Below, one piece after another: positions 17,987 to 27,742 of a stretch of 44,334 nucleotides of DNA. The position numbers and the translations under genes are program-made. Position 1 is the stretch's first letter. Each line of letters begins with the position of its first letter. The stretch lies in the NCBI GenBank assembly GCA_013043165.1, contig JABDOQ010000095.1, positions 1-44,334 on the forward strand, written 5' to 3'. Origin of the DNA: Woeseiaceae bacterium (GTDB taxonomy: Bacteria; Pseudomonadota; Gammaproteobacteria; Steroidobacterales; Woeseiaceae). The notes beneath the pieces are model-generated. The model did not search any database, was not told the origin of the DNA, and saw only the letters and a list, made by a program, of their open reading frames with translations.

Positions 17987-19081
17987 GTGTCTGGCAATAG
18001 TTTTGGAAGGTTGTTCGTAGTAACTACGTTTGGCGAAAGCCACGGGCTTGCGCTCGGCTGCATCGTTGACGGCTGCCCTCCGGGAATGGAACTCTCGGAG
18101 GCTGATATCCAGGGCGACCTCGACCGGCGCAGACCGGGCCGCAGCCGGCATACAACGCAGCGCAATGAACCCGACCAGGTCAGAATCCTGTCCGGCGTGT
18201 TCGAAGGCAAGACCACGGGTACGCCGATCGGCCTGATCGTGGAGAACAAGGATCAGCGCTCCAGGGACTACGGTGACATCAAGGATAAGTTTCGTCCGGG
18301 CCATGCCGACTACACCTATCAACAAAAATACGGTATTCGTGATTACCGCGGCGGTGGCCGGTCGTCGGCGCGGGAGACGACCATGCGCGTTGCAGCCGGC
18401 GCGATCGCACGCAAGTATCTCGGCGAGCGGCTGGGCATCGGAATCCACGGCTATGTTGCACAGCTGGGGCCCATCGTGTTGTCCGCCACTGATCTCTCGA
18501 TTGTCAACGACAACCCGTTTTTCTGCGCGGATCCCGGGCGGATCGACGAACTCGAGACGTTCATGGATGACTTGCGCAAGCAGGGAGATTCAATCGGCGC
18601 GAAAATCAGCGTGCTGGCCAGCAACATGCCGCCGGGTCTCGGCGAACCCGTATTCGACAAACTCGGCGCGGACCTCGCACATGGTCTCATGAGCATCAAT
18701 GCCGTCAAGGGCGTCGAGCTGGGCGCAGGTTTTGCTGCCGTGACCCAGCGGGGCAGTGAACATCGTGATGAACTGGGCGCCGACGGCTTCAGCAAGAATG
18801 ACGCGGGCGGTACGCTCGGCGGCATTTCATCGGGGCAGAATATTCTCGCGAGCATTGCACTCAAACCAACGTCGAGCATTTCTGTACCAGGCAAGACAAT
18901 CGACAAGTCAGGCAAGGAAACTGAAATCGTGACCAAGGGGCGTCATGATCCTTGCGTCGGATTGCGTGCCACGCCTATTGCCGAAGCCATGGTGGCGCTC
19001 GTAATAATGGATCACTACTTGCGCAATCGCGCACAAAATGCCGATGTTGAATCGATGACACCGGTAATCTCGAAAACTTAG
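17987..19081 (+). CDS. aroC: Chorismate synthase
   Basis: Last enzyme of the shikimate pathway: converts EPSP to chorismate with reduced FMN. GTG 17987 gives [20 protein letters not shown], matching the conserved N-terminus MxGNxxGxxFxxTTxGESHG; a start at 17954 would add 11 residues inside prmB. Other family signatures are [27 protein letters not shown] and [20 protein letters not shown]. Length 364 residues, as expected. It lies 22 bases after prmB. Confidence 0.97.
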   Translation: MSGNSFGRLFVVTTFGESHGLALGCIVDGCPPGMELSEADIQGDLDRRRPGRSRHTTQRNEPDQVRILSGVFEGKTTGTPIGLIVENKDQRSRDYGDIKDKFRPGHADYTYQQKYGIRDYRGGGRSSARETTMRVAAGAIARKYLGERLGIGIHGYVAQLGPIVLSATDLSIVNDNPFFCADPGRIDELETFMDDLRKQGDSIGAKISVLASNMPPGLGEPVFDKLGADLAHGLMSINAVKGVELGAGFAAVTQRGSEHRDELGADGFSKNDAGGTLGGISSGQNILASIALKPTSSISVPGKTIDKSGKETEIVTKGRHDPCVGLRATPIAEAMVALVIMDHYLRNRAQNADVESMTPVISKT

Positions 19082-19119
19082 GCGCGCGACACGCGCGATT
19101 CGCTCAGGAAATCGTTTTC

Positions 19120-20142
19120 ATGTCAGACCGTTTGGATATCGCAGTTGTCGGCGCCACGGGCGCCGTCGGTGAATCGATGCTGGAAATACTGAGCGCCAGG
19201 AAATTTCCGGTTGGAACTGTTCATGCGTTGGCGAGCGAACGCTCAGTTGGCAAAACCGTGGCGTTCGGCAACAAGCAACTCACCGTGCAAAACCTGGCGG
19301 ACTTCGATTTTTCCAGGGTTGCGATCGGTTTGTTTTCAGCCGGTGGTTCTGTCTCGGCCGAATTTGCACCGCAAGCTGCGGCGGCCGGATGCGTCGTAAT
19401 AGACAACACGTCGCATTTTCGTCGCGACGATGACATTCCGCTCGTCGTGCCCGAGGTGAACGCCGACGCAATCGCCGGCTACACGGCGCGCGGTATCATC
19501 GCGAACCCTAATTGTTCGACCATCCAGATGCTGGTGGCGCTGAAACCGATCTATGACGCTGTCGGAATCGAGCGCATTAATGTGTGTACCTACCAGGCCG
19601 TGTCGGGTGCAGGCCGTAGTGCGATCGAAGAACTGGTGCGGCAAACGGCAAATCTGATGAACGGCCGTCCGCTGGAAATCGACGGCGAGGTCAAACAGAT
19701 CGGCTTTAATGCCATTCCCCATATCGATATTTTCATGGACAATCGCTACACACGAGAAGAGATGAAAATGGTCTGGGAGACGCGCAAGATTCTCGGCGAT
19801 GACACGATCATGGTAAATCCAACCGCCGTGCGCATCCCGGTGTTTTACGGGCATTCCGAGGCCGTACACATCGAAACGCGCGACAAGATATCCGCGCAGT
19901 CCGTGGTCGAATTACTGGCAGAATCGCCGGGAATTGAGGTTCTGGACGGGGTGGAAACCGGCCTTTATCCGACGGCCGTAACCGAGGCTTCGGGTTCAGA
20001 TCCTGTTTTTGTCGGTCGAATTCGTGAAGACATATCTCATCCGCGTGGCATCGACCTCTGGGTCGTGGCTGACAACATACGTAAGGGCGCTGCTCTAAAT
20101 AGCGTCCAAATTGCTGAAATATTGGCAAAAAACTATCTTTAG
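19120..20142 (+). CDS. asd: Aspartate-semialdehyde dehydrogenase
   Basis: Reduces aspartyl phosphate to aspartate semialdehyde for lysine, threonine, methionine and diaminopimelate synthesis. The NADP loop is VVGATGAVGESM at residues 9-20, the catalytic Cys lies in NPNCSTIQM near residue 131, and VPVFYGHSEAVH-like residues IPVFYGHSEAVHIE carry the active-site His region. Length 340 residues. It is followed by fimV and truA as in Pseudomonas. The 3' end of the gene contains the probable fimV promoter. Confidence 0.96.
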   Translation: MSDRLDIAVVGATGAVGESMLEILSARKFPVGTVHALASERSVGKTVAFGNKQLTVQNLADFDFSRVAIGLFSAGGSVSAEFAPQAAAAGCVVIDNTSHFRRDDDIPLVVPEVNADAIAGYTARGIIANPNCSTIQMLVALKPIYDAVGIERINVCTYQAVSGAGRSAIEELVRQTANLMNGRPLEIDGEVKQIGFNAIPHIDIFMDNRYTREEMKMVWETRKILGDDTIMVNPTAVRIPVFYGHSEAVHIETRDKISAQSVVELLAESPGIEVLDGVETGLYPTAVTEASGSDPVFVGRIREDISHPRGIDLWVVADNIRKGAALNSVQIAEILAKNYL

Positions 20143-20150
20143 GCTATAGT
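20122..20150 (+). promoter_or_regulatory. Sigma-70 promoter of fimV, overlapping the end of asd
   Basis: TTGGCA (20122-20127) and TATAGT (20145-20150), each a 5/6 match, are separated by exactly 17 bases. The start of transcription would be near 20157, leaving a leader of about 85 bases before fimV. The -35 box lies within the last codons of asd. Confidence 0.65.
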
Positions 20151-20165
20151 TCGCAGGCAGTTAGC

Positions 20166-20218
20166 CGGGCAATCTGCCCGCTGTGAAACGGCCCCGCGCG
20201 GACGCCGTCATCGGGGTC
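20166..20218 (+). promoter_or_regulatory. Two hairpins in the fimV leader
   Basis: CGGGCA-ATC-TGCCCG (20166-20180) is a perfect hairpin just after the predicted transcription start. A second stem pairs GGCCCCG (20190-20196) with CGGGGTC (20212-20218) and is followed by a short T- and G-rich stretch. Together they could end asd transcription inefficiently or shape fimV expression. No known riboswitch was recognised. Confidence 0.4.
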
Positions 20219-20241
20219 TTTGGGGTTTGGAGAATTAAATT

Positions 20242-23200
20242 ATGTGGCAGCGTCTTACTCACATCTCGCTTGTGCTCGTCCTCTTGCTCTCGAGCGAGGT
20301 CTGGGCCATCGGGCTGGGTGACATTCGGTTGGATTCAGCCTTGAATGAGCCGCTGCGCGCAGAGATTTCGCTGCTGTCCGCAACGCCCGACGAAATCGCG
20401 AGTTTGAACATCGCAATGGCGTCCGCCGCAACGTTTACGCGTTACGGGATTGACCGGCCGTACTTCCTGCAGGATATCGAATTCAATGTGGTAAGCGCCG
20501 CCAGCGGCAGCGCCGTGCAGCTGCGCTCGCGCAAACCGATCACCGAGCCGTTCCTGACGTTTCTTGTCGAGGCTACCTGGCCCGGTGGCCGCCTGTTGCG
20601 TGAATACACGGTTTTGCTTGATCCGCCCACGTATGCGCCCCCTGCCGCGACGCAGGCGCCGGCCGTAACCGCGCCGAGCCGCAGTGCGCCAGCAGACAGC
20701 GGCCGCATTGAGCGGCAACAGCCTGCGTCGCAGCCGCAGGCCGCCGCGCCGCCGGCAAGACAGACTCGCCCGTCGCTACCGTCTGCAAGCGTGCCGGCTG
20801 ACGATACGCCCTACGATACGAGTGGCGGCGGCGACTACGTCGTAAAACGCAGCGAAACACTGTGGGGCATTGCGAGCCGCATGCGACCTGACAGTCGTCT
20901 GACGATGAACCAGACCATGCTGGCGATCTTCGAGGCAAACCCGGGCGCATTTGGCGGCAACATCAATATCCTGCGCGCGGGCGCCGCTTTGCGGATCCCG
21001 AGCGCCGACGAGATTTTCAGAATCAGTCGTAATGATGCGCTTGCTGAAGCGAAACGTCAGAACGAGGCCTGGGGCGCCGGCACTGGCTACACGCCACCGC
21101 CGGTCGAGACACGCCCGAGCCTTACACTCGTGCCGCCCGACGAAGAGCCGACTGGCCTTGTCTACGACGACGACCTGGTCACCGCGGAACCTGTGACGCG
21201 TGAACAGGAAATCGAGAACCGAATCAATGAACTCGAAACGGCCGATGTTCCGGATCAGCCGTCGCTCATCGAGATTCGCGACGACGAACTCGCGACGCTG
21301 CGCCAGGAATTGGCGAACATTCGCGGCGAAGTTTATGAGCCGCCCGCCGACGCCACGGAGGACCCGTTCGTCGATGACATGGCTGACGACACATCGATTG
21401 ATGATGTTTTCGTGGATCAGGATGATGTAGCTGCCGATGATGTCGAGGTTGCCGACGAAGAAGCGGATGCCGCGGATACCGAGGCTCCGTCAACCGTTAT
21501 ACGCACTCCGGCAAGAACGGAACCCGGCATCGTCGATCGGATTCTTGGCGCACTTACGAGCTACTGGGCCGGCATCGTCGCTGCGCTCGTCGTGGTCGCG
21601 GGCCTGTTGTTCTGGTTCATGCGCCGCGGTCGCGAAGATGAAGATTCTTCAGGTGCGCCGTGGGAAGCGCTGGATTCCGACGAGCTGGCGCCCGGCTCAC
21701 TGACGTCGACTGAATCGATGCGCGCGCCTGAACGGGACGAGGCCATCATGGTTGTCGAGCAGGATTCGGCCATCCGCCCGCAAGCGGGTGAAACCGTGGA
21801 GATCCCGGCTGCCGGCGAGGCCGGCCAGGACAGCGGGACGTTTGGATCTCTCGAAGACACGTTCAGCAGTGAGACCGCTGTCAATCTCGATCAGACGGAC
21901 CCGATTGCCGAAGCCGATTTTCATATGGCATACGGGCTCTACGACCAGGCCGCGGACCTGGTCAATGGCGCGCTGGAGACGGACCCGACGGACAAGGGCC
22001 TGATGGCGAAGCTCTGCGAGATCTATTTTGTGTGGGGTAATCGGGACGGGTTTGTTGACGCTGCTCGCAACCTGAAGTCATCGGTCGGCGATGGCGAAAG
22101 TCCTGAATGGGACAAGACCGTCATCATGGGGCAACAGATTGCTGCCGATCACGAGCTGTTCGCCGGCGCTGGCGTGGCGGCTGCAACGAAAGCGGTCGAC
22201 CTTTCGTTCGAGGCCGAAACCGGCGAAGCCGGCGCACTCGACATGGACTTCGGCGGTGCTGACAGCGCGGGTTCGGATGTCATTGATCTTGGTGCGGACG
22301 ACGGAGGCGTCGACGACGAGATCGATTTCATGTTCGACGACGCCGACGATGACGGGCTCGGCATCGACATCGAAACAACGGCCGAGAGTCCGACGATCGC
22401 GACGGGCGGTACCGAGGAAACACGCGCGATGCCGGTGACAGATGATACTGCCGAATCGCCGACGATTGCGACGACCGGTACCGAGAAGACACTCGCGATG
22501 CCGTCGCCTGATGATACCGCCGAGTCACCGACGATCGAACAGGAGTTTGGCGAACTTGAAGGCACCTCCGAACTGCCGTCGCTGGATGAGTCGCTGGGTC
22601 AGGCGATATCGGATGCGGGCCAGGGTTCTGAGGCAACGGCCGAGATCAATCTCGACGATCTCGATCTCGATATGGGTGACCTGGCCGACACTGAACTTGC
22701 ATCACTCGACGACCTTGATGAGACGGGCACGAATGAAGCGCTTTCGGAGCAGGATTTTGCCGACACCGGGTCAATAACGGGCAAGAACCCCGAGGTCGAC
22801 CCGAACTCGACTGGCGTGCGTGAAGGCCTGGATCTCGATGTGTTTGATGATCTGGATCCGACCGGGGAAATGCGCCTTGCGACCGATGAGACAGGGCGCA
22901 GCCCGATGCTTGACCCGAGCGAGGAATCGTTGGCTGAAACGGAAGTGGGCATCGACCAGAGTCTGCTCGATGCCACCGGCGTCACGCAGGTTCTGAGCGA
23001 AGACATGTCGGTCAATACCGGGGCTGATGTCGGCGGCCTGTTATCGGATGAAGAAGCCACGATGCTCGCGGGCCTGGACGAAGATGAAGGCGAATTCGAC
23101 TTCGCGAAGACCGAAGCATTGCCGCCTGACGCGTTTGTGCCGGATGACGGTGACGCGACCGGCGAGATGCCATCGGCGGGCGCAGCGGATGCCGATCTCG

Positions 23201-23535
23201 ACCTCGATGACCTGACTGCGGCCCTGAAGGTCAGTGAAGTCAGTGACACGATAGATCAGCTGGCGAACGAACCGACCGTCGAGCAGCCGCGTCCGACAGA
23301 CCTTGGATCGACGGCCGAAATCCCGACGATGTCGCTTGGGCCCGAGGAAATGAGCGACGATTTGCACGACGCTCGTACGATGACCGAAGTCGGCACCAAG
23401 CTGGATCTCGCGCGTGCCTACGTCGACATGGGCGATCCTGCCGGTGCCCGCAGCATTCTCGAGGAAGTGCTTGACGAAGGCGACGAAAGCCAGCGTCAGC
23501 AGGCACAGCAGCTGCTCGATTCCCTGCCCAGCTAG
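20242..23535 (+). CDS. fimV: FimV/HubP-type polar landmark protein
   Basis: Large inner-membrane protein needed for type IV pilus assembly and polar organisation. ATG 20242 with GGAG nine bases upstream. It has a signal peptide ending near EVWA, the N-terminal FimV domain (IGLGDIRLDSALNEPLRAEI), a LysM domain near residue 195 (YVVKRSETLWGIASRM), an acidic linker with a possible coiled coil, one membrane segment near residue 443 (AGIVAALVVVAGLLFWFM), a very acidic cytoplasmic region with a 23-residue tandem repeat, and a C-terminal TPR-like FimV domain (DLARAYVDMGDPAGARSILE). Its 1097 residues are within the family range. Synteny asd-fimV-truA is as in Pseudomonas. Confidence 0.95.
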   Translation: MWQRLTHISLVLVLLLSSEVWAIGLGDIRLDSALNEPLRAEISLLSATPDEIASLNIAMASAATFTRYGIDRPYFLQDIEFNVVSAASGSAVQLRSRKPITEPFLTFLVEATWPGGRLLREYTVLLDPPTYAPPAATQAPAVTAPSRSAPADSGRIERQQPASQPQAAAPPARQTRPSLPSASVPADDTPYDTSGGGDYVVKRSETLWGIASRMRPDSRLTMNQTMLAIFEANPGAFGGNINILRAGAALRIPSADEIFRISRNDALAEAKRQNEAWGAGTGYTPPPVETRPSLTLVPPDEEPTGLVYDDDLVTAEPVTREQEIENRINELETADVPDQPSLIEIRDDELATLRQELANIRGEVYEPPADATEDPFVDDMADDTSIDDVFVDQDDVAADDVEVADEEADAADTEAPSTVIRTPARTEPGIVDRILGALTSYWAGIVAALVVVAGLLFWFMRRGREDEDSSGAPWEALDSDELAPGSLTSTESMRAPERDEAIMVVEQDSAIRPQAGETVEIPAAGEAGQDSGTFGSLEDTFSSETAVNLDQTDPIAEADFHMAYGLYDQAADLVNGALETDPTDKGLMAKLCEIYFVWGNRDGFVDAARNLKSSVGDGESPEWDKTVIMGQQIAADHELFAGAGVAAATKAVDLSFEAETGEAGALDMDFGGADSAGSDVIDLGADDGGVDDEIDFMFDDADDDGLGIDIETTAESPTIATGGTEETRAMPVTDDTAESPTIATTGTEKTLAMPSPDDTAESPTIEQEFGELEGTSELPSLDESLGQAISDAGQGSEATAEINLDDLDLDMGDLADTELASLDDLDETGTNEALSEQDFADTGSITGKNPEVDPNSTGVREGLDLDVFDDLDPTGEMRLATDETGRSPMLDPSEESLAETEVGIDQSLLDATGVTQVLSEDMSVNTGADVGGLLSDEEATMLAGLDEDEGEFDFAKTEALPPDAFVPDDGDATGEMPSAGAADADLDLDDLTAALKVSEVSDTIDQLANEPTVEQPRPTDLGSTAEIPTMSLGPEEMSDDLHDARTMTEVGTKLDLARAYVDMGDPAGARSILEEVLDEGDESQRQQAQQLLDSLPS
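22378..22537 (+). repeat. 69-base in-frame tandem repeat within fimV
   Basis: About 2.3 copies of a 69-base unit start at 22378, 22447 and 22516, encoding TAESPTIAT, then GTE, AMP and DD in each unit. The copies differ at several bases, so the repeat is not recent. It lies in the acidic cytoplasmic tail, where repeat number varies between species in FimV/HubP proteins. Confidence 0.85.
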
Positions 23536-23546
23536 CAGGTCCTGAC

Positions 23547-24335
23547 ATTCGCATCGCGCTCGGCATCGAATATGACGGGACCGGGTACAATGGCTGGCAG
23601 CGTCAGAAGACTGGCCTTGGGGTACAGCAACGTCTCGAGGAAGCGCTGTCGCTGGTTGCGAACGAAGCCGTAGAGGTCGTCTGTGCCGGCCGCACCGATA
23701 CCGGGGTGCATGCCTCGGGCCAGGTTGTCCATTTCGATACGTCCAGCGAACGCAGCCGCCGTGGCTGGCTGCTGGGCGCCAACAGCAGCCTTCCCGACGA
23801 CATCTGTGTGACCTGGGCGCAGCCGGTCACTGAAGATTTTCACGCGCGATTCTCGGCGACCGCCCGCAGCTATCGCTACTGCATTCTCAACCGTCTGGAG
23901 CGGTCCGCCTTGTATCGCGACCGCGCCTGGTGGGTTTATCAGCCTCTCGATTGCAACGCGATGCATGAGGCTGCCGGGCAGCTGCTGGGAAAACACGATT
24001 TCTCTGCCTTTCGCGCGGCGGGCTGCCAGGCGTCCTCGGCCGTGCGCGAAATCAGGAGTATCGCCGTGCGCAAAGACGGCGATTGGCTGACTTTGAGCGT
24101 CACGGCAAATGCGTTCCTGCAGCACATGGTTCGCAACATCGCAGGCACCCTGGCGACAATCGGGCTGGGCGAGCAGGACGTTGAGTGGATGACAAGAGTT
24201 CTCGCGAGCAAGGACCGCAAATCAGGTGGCATCGCGGCACCGCCGCACGGCCTGACGCTGGTGTCGGTCGACTATCCGGCGACGTTTAGCATCCCGGATG
24301 CCGTGAGCTACAGCAAGCCTGCTGCTGGCTGTTGA
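23547..24335 (+). CDS. truA: tRNA pseudouridine(38-40) synthase, probable ATT start
   Basis: TruA makes pseudouridine at positions 38-40 of the tRNA anticodon arm. Reading the frame upstream of the first usual start codon (GTG 23706) gives [19 protein letters not shown] and [12 protein letters not shown], the conserved TruA N-terminus including the catalytic Asp in GRTDTG. A start at 23706 would remove that Asp. The upstream frame has no ATG, GTG or TTG back to the stop at 23472; ATT at 23547 lies seven bases after AGG within AGGT (23537-23540) and 11 bases after fimV stop. This gives 262 residues, the normal size. ATT starts are known for E. coli infC and pcnB. The identity is certain; the start is inferred. 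Confidence 0.88.
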   Translation: MRIALGIEYDGTGYNGWQRQKTGLGVQQRLEEALSLVANEAVEVVCAGRTDTGVHASGQVVHFDTSSERSRRGWLLGANSSLPDDICVTWAQPVTEDFHARFSATARSYRYCILNRLERSALYRDRAWWVYQPLDCNAMHEAAGQLLGKHDFSAFRAAGCQASSAVREIRSIAVRKDGDWLTLSVTANAFLQHMVRNIAGTLATIGLGEQDVEWMTRVLASKDRKSGGIAAPPHGLTLVSVDYPATFSIPDAVSYSKPAAGC

Positions 24336-24360
24336 TTGGCTATATGGCTATGATGCTGGC

Positions 24361-25221
24361 ATGAGCTGGTTTGAAAAATTGATGCCATCGCGCATCAGCA
24401 CGGAGAGGCGCTCGAAGTCCGTGCCCGAAGGTGTGTGGATCAAGTGTCCGGTCTGCGATGCGCAGCTGTACCGAAACGAAGTGGAACGAAACCTGCAGGT
24501 CTGTCCCAAGTGCGAGTATCACATGCGCATCGGTGCGAGAAAGCGACTCGAGTATTTCCTCGATCCGGACTCGCAAAACGAGCTGTCGGCGAAACTCGAG
24601 CCCGAGGATCCGCTCAAATTTCGCGACAGCAAGCGATATCGCGATCGCCTCGTGCAGGCGCAGAAAAAGACCGGTGAGAAAGATGCGCTGGTCAGCCTGA
24701 CCGGCACTCTGCTGGGCCGCCCTGTTGTCGTCTGCGCATTCGAATTCGGATTCATGGGGGGCTCCATGGGCTCGGTCGTCGGCGAACGCTTCGCCCGTGC
24801 GGCGCGGCACGCAGCCGATAACAACATGCCAATGATCTGTTTTTCGGCGAGCGGTGGTGCGCGTATGCAGGAAGCGCTGTTCTCATTGCTGCAGATGGCA
24901 AAAACGTCGGCAGCGCTTGCCTACCTCGGCAGCAAACGCGTCCCGTACGTATCTGTAATGACGGACCCGACGACAGGCGGTGTTTCCGCGAGCCTCGCGA
25001 TGCTGGGTGATGTGAATATCGCGGAACCGAATGCGTTGATCGGCTTTGCCGGGCCGCGCGTCATCGAACAGACGGTCGGCCAGACTCTGCCCGAGGGATT
25101 CCAGCGCAGCGAGTTCCTCAAGGATCACGGCGCGATCGACATGATTATCGATCGCCGCAAGATGCGCGATGAAATCGGCGATCTCCTGGCCAAGCTCGAA
25201 GCTCGCCCAAGCGCCGTCTGA
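24361..25221 (+). CDS. accD: Acetyl-CoA carboxylase carboxyltransferase subunit beta
   Basis: Beta subunit of the carboxyltransferase that forms malonyl-CoA. The N-terminal zinc ribbon is visible as [12 protein letters not shown] and [10 protein letters not shown] (four Cys, residues about 30-53). The crotonase-like core has [31 protein letters not shown] and [17 protein letters not shown]. Length 286 residues. It follows truA after 25 bases; in Pseudomonas trpF lies between these two genes, and it is absent here. Confidence 0.97.
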   Translation: MSWFEKLMPSRISTERRSKSVPEGVWIKCPVCDAQLYRNEVERNLQVCPKCEYHMRIGARKRLEYFLDPDSQNELSAKLEPEDPLKFRDSKRYRDRLVQAQKKTGEKDALVSLTGTLLGRPVVVCAFEFGFMGGSMGSVVGERFARAARHAADNNMPMICFSASGGARMQEALFSLLQMAKTSAALAYLGSKRVPYVSVMTDPTTGGVSASLAMLGDVNIAEPNALIGFAGPRVIEQTVGQTLPEGFQRSEFLKDHGAIDMIIDRRKMRDEIGDLLAKLEARPSAV

Positions 25222-25230
25222 AATAACACG

Positions 25231-26520
25231 ATGCTGCCTGCCGGTTCGCCACTGTCTGACTGGCTGATTTGGCTCGAGACTCTGTCACCGAAAGAAATCG
25301 ACCTTGGTCTCGACCGCGTTCAGTCCGTTCTCGAACGTCTCTCGATCGAGATTCCCGCAAACGTTTTGCTGATAGCCGGAACGAATGGCAAGGGCTCGAG
25401 CGTCGCGATGACCGAGGCGCTGCTGTGCGCCGCTGGCTATCGGGTTGGCGCATACACGTCGCCCCACATCATGCACTATAACGAACGCATCGCCGTCGAC
25501 CGTGTGCCTGCATCTGACGAGCAGATTATTGCGGCATTCGAGCGTATCGCCGCGTCGCGGCACGACGTTCCGCTGACGTACTTCGAGTACGGCACACTAG
25601 CGGCCATGGTGGTTTTCTCTGAGCAGGAACTGGATGCCTGGGTGCTCGAAGTTGGCATGGGCGGTCGCCTCGACGCGAGCAACGCGATCGACCCGACCGC
25701 TTCGCTGATCACCAACGTGGCGCTGGACCATTGCGACTGGCTCGGTGATGACGTCGAAGCGATCGCGTTCGAGAAAGCCGGCGTGATGCGAAAAGGCGTG
25801 CCAACCGTATTCGGTTCTCGCGAGGTGCCGAACTCCGTGCTGCGGCATGCCGAAGCAACTGGCGCCGAATTGCTGCTGCTCGGCCGGGACTTCGACTTCG
25901 AGCTCGGCGCCGATCGTGACTGGAGCTTTGCCGGGCGCGACCTGAAAATGTCGCCGCTCGAATTGCCGGGGCTAACGGGGGCGTTCCAGGTGCAAAATGC
26001 GGCGGCCGTACTCGCGCTGATCGAGGCTGCGGGCCTGACCCGGGCGCTGCAGGCCGGGTTGCTGCGGCAGGTACTGCCAAATCTCAAGCTGACCGGGCGC
26101 TGGCAGGCCGTCAGGGCCGCCGGCGCCGACTGGCTGCTCGACGTTGCGCACAACCCGGCAGCCGCGAAGGTACTTTCCGAATCGCTGGCAGCAACGCGCG
26201 GCGTTGGCAAAACATGGGCGATCACCGGGCTCCTGGACGACAAAGACGTCGAGGGCGTTGCCGCCGCGCTAAATCCGGAAGTCGACTACTGGATCGCGGT
26301 CACTGCGAACAGCCCGCGCGCGATTCAGGCAGACGAGCTTGCGCGACGCATTGCGAATCGAACTGGCCGGCCCTGTCGGGTCAGTGATTCACTCGACGAG
26401 GCGATGCAATACGCGGCGCGCAGCGCGTCAGAAAATGACAGAATATTGCTGACGGGATCGTTCTACCTGGTGGGTCCCGCACTCCTCAAGCTTGAGCTAT
26501 ACTCGCGACCCGAATCATGA
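25231..26520 (+). CDS. folC: Folylpolyglutamate / dihydrofolate synthase
   Basis: Bifunctional ATP-dependent ligase adding glutamate to dihydropteroate and to folates. The P-loop is IAGTNGKGSSV near residue 50, followed by YTSPHIMHYNERI, EVGMGGRLDASN and ALDHCDWLGDDVEAIAFEKA (metal-binding His and carbamylated Lys region); the C-terminal domain has LLDVAHNPAA. Length 429 residues. It begins 9 bases after accD and overlaps the next gene by 4 bases (ATGA). Confidence 0.96.
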   Translation: MLPAGSPLSDWLIWLETLSPKEIDLGLDRVQSVLERLSIEIPANVLLIAGTNGKGSSVAMTEALLCAAGYRVGAYTSPHIMHYNERIAVDRVPASDEQIIAAFERIAASRHDVPLTYFEYGTLAAMVVFSEQELDAWVLEVGMGGRLDASNAIDPTASLITNVALDHCDWLGDDVEAIAFEKAGVMRKGVPTVFGSREVPNSVLRHAEATGAELLLLGRDFDFELGADRDWSFAGRDLKMSPLELPGLTGAFQVQNAAAVLALIEAAGLTRALQAGLLRQVLPNLKLTGRWQAVRAAGADWLLDVAHNPAAAKVLSESLAATRGVGKTWAITGLLDDKDVEGVAAALNPEVDYWIAVTANSPRAIQADELARRIANRTGRPCRVSDSLDEAMQYAARSASENDRILLTGSFYLVGPALLKLELYSRPES

Positions 26521-27119
26521 TGGAACGAGCCTTGAAAGAACGCATCATTGGCGCCGCCATTCTCGTATCGTTTGTTGTGCTTGTCGTACCCATTTTCCTG
26601 GATGGCCCGCCGGACGAGAATGAAATCGTATCCGAGCGCGTGCTGCTGCCCGGGCAGGACGAACAGCAGACACAGACGGTGGTGCTCGAGCGCAATCGCA
26701 CGGAACCCGTACCGCTCAAGAGCAGCACGACGGCGGCCCCGGAGCCGGTAACGCCAAAAACCGCACCGCCCGCCGTGCAACAAGCGCAGGAATCGACTCC
26801 GGCGGCCAGCAAAGAGCCAGAATCGACACCGAAAGTCGCTGCAACCGCGCCGCCGCCGGTCAAGTCGCTGCCGGCGGCATCCACGACAGGCATGTGGGCC
26901 GTGCAGCTCGGCAGCTTTTCGAACAAGGAGAACGCCGAGAAACTGGCGGCCGACCTGCGCAAACAGGGCTATGCCGCTTTCCTGAGCCAGCTGGCGACCG
27001 ATTCGGGCCAGTTGCACCGTGTCCGTATCGGGCCGCAAAAGGACCGCGAGAGCGCCGAGGCGATGGCGAAGCGCCTGGCGAAGGTCGGTCACAAGGGTCA
27101 GGTTGTCCCGCACCCATGA
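26517..27119 (+). CDS. SPOR-domain membrane protein (DedD-like)
   Basis: Septal peptidoglycan-binding protein. One N-terminal membrane segment (IIGAAILVSFVVLVVPIFL, residues about 9-28) is followed by a Pro/Ala-rich periplasmic linker and a C-terminal SPOR domain (WAVQLGSFSNKENAEKLAA to about residue 195), which binds denuded glycan strands at the division site. The position between folC and cvpA is that of dedD in enterobacteria. Two ATGs (26517, 26520) are possible; the first overlaps folC stop. Confidence 0.9.
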   Translation: MMERALKERIIGAAILVSFVVLVVPIFLDGPPDENEIVSERVLLPGQDEQQTQTVVLERNRTEPVPLKSSTTAAPEPVTPKTAPPAVQQAQESTPAASKEPESTPKVAATAPPPVKSLPAASTTGMWAVQLGSFSNKENAEKLAADLRKQGYAAFLSQLATDSGQLHRVRIGPQKDRESAEAMAKRLAKVGHKGQVVPHP

Positions 27120-27173
27120 TAGACTCCGGCTCCTCGATCTTCCGCTCTGCGCCGAACTGAAACGACATCTCCG

Positions 27174-27716
27174 ATGCCGATCATCGACATTATCATCACG
27201 GTTGCCATAGTCGTCTCCATTGTTGTCGGATTCGTCCGCGGCTTTGTCAAAGAAGCGATCTCGATTGCCGCGCTGCTGATCGCAATCTGGGCCGCGCTGT
27301 ATTTTGGTCCCGCGGTCGGCAACGTCTCCGACAGCTGGTTGAGTTCCGAAGAGCTGCAGATGTGGTTTGGCCGGATACTCGTGTTCGCCGTCATTTTGTC
27401 GATCGGTGGATTGCTGGGGTGGGGTATCTCGAAGCTCGTGCGGCTGTCGGTGCTAAGCGGAATGGACCGCTTGATGGGCTCATTGTTCGGCGCCGGCCGG
27501 GGCATACTGTTGATGGCGCTGTTCATTATTGGCGGGCAATTTGCCGGTTTCAATAACGACGGCTGGTGGCTGAAGTCTCGCCTGATCCCGCATTTCGAAA
27601 TTGTCGCGGACTGGATCAAGGTCATGGCCCCGAAAGGATTTGAATTGCTGATGCCGGACGAGGAAGCAGAGACCTTGCCGATCGACGTTCCGGAAGTACT
27701 GGTAAACCCGACCTGA
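27174..27716 (+). CDS. cvpA: CvpA family membrane protein
   Basis: Inner-membrane protein of about 180 residues, required for colicin V production in E. coli and linked to envelope homeostasis. Four hydrophobic segments are visible, starting with IIDIIITVAIVVSIVVGFVR, then the AISIAALLIAIWAALYFG, ILVFAVILSIGGLLGWGI and GILLMALFIIGGQFAG stretches. The motif GFVRGFVKE after the first segment is typical. It directly precedes purF, a conserved gammaproteobacterial pair. Confidence 0.93.
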   Translation: MPIIDIIITVAIVVSIVVGFVRGFVKEAISIAALLIAIWAALYFGPAVGNVSDSWLSSEELQMWFGRILVFAVILSIGGLLGWGISKLVRLSVLSGMDRLMGSLFGAGRGILLMALFIIGGQFAGFNNDGWWLKSRLIPHFEIVADWIKVMAPKGFELLMPDEEAETLPIDVPEVLVNPT

Positions 27717-27742
27717 CCTGACGGTCACGGAGAGATCGATTT

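Noticed and set aside
17059..18249. Long antisense open frame opposite prmB/aroC
   Set aside because: Both enzymes on the plus strand are complete and conserved; the antisense product is Arg/His-rich with no motifs.
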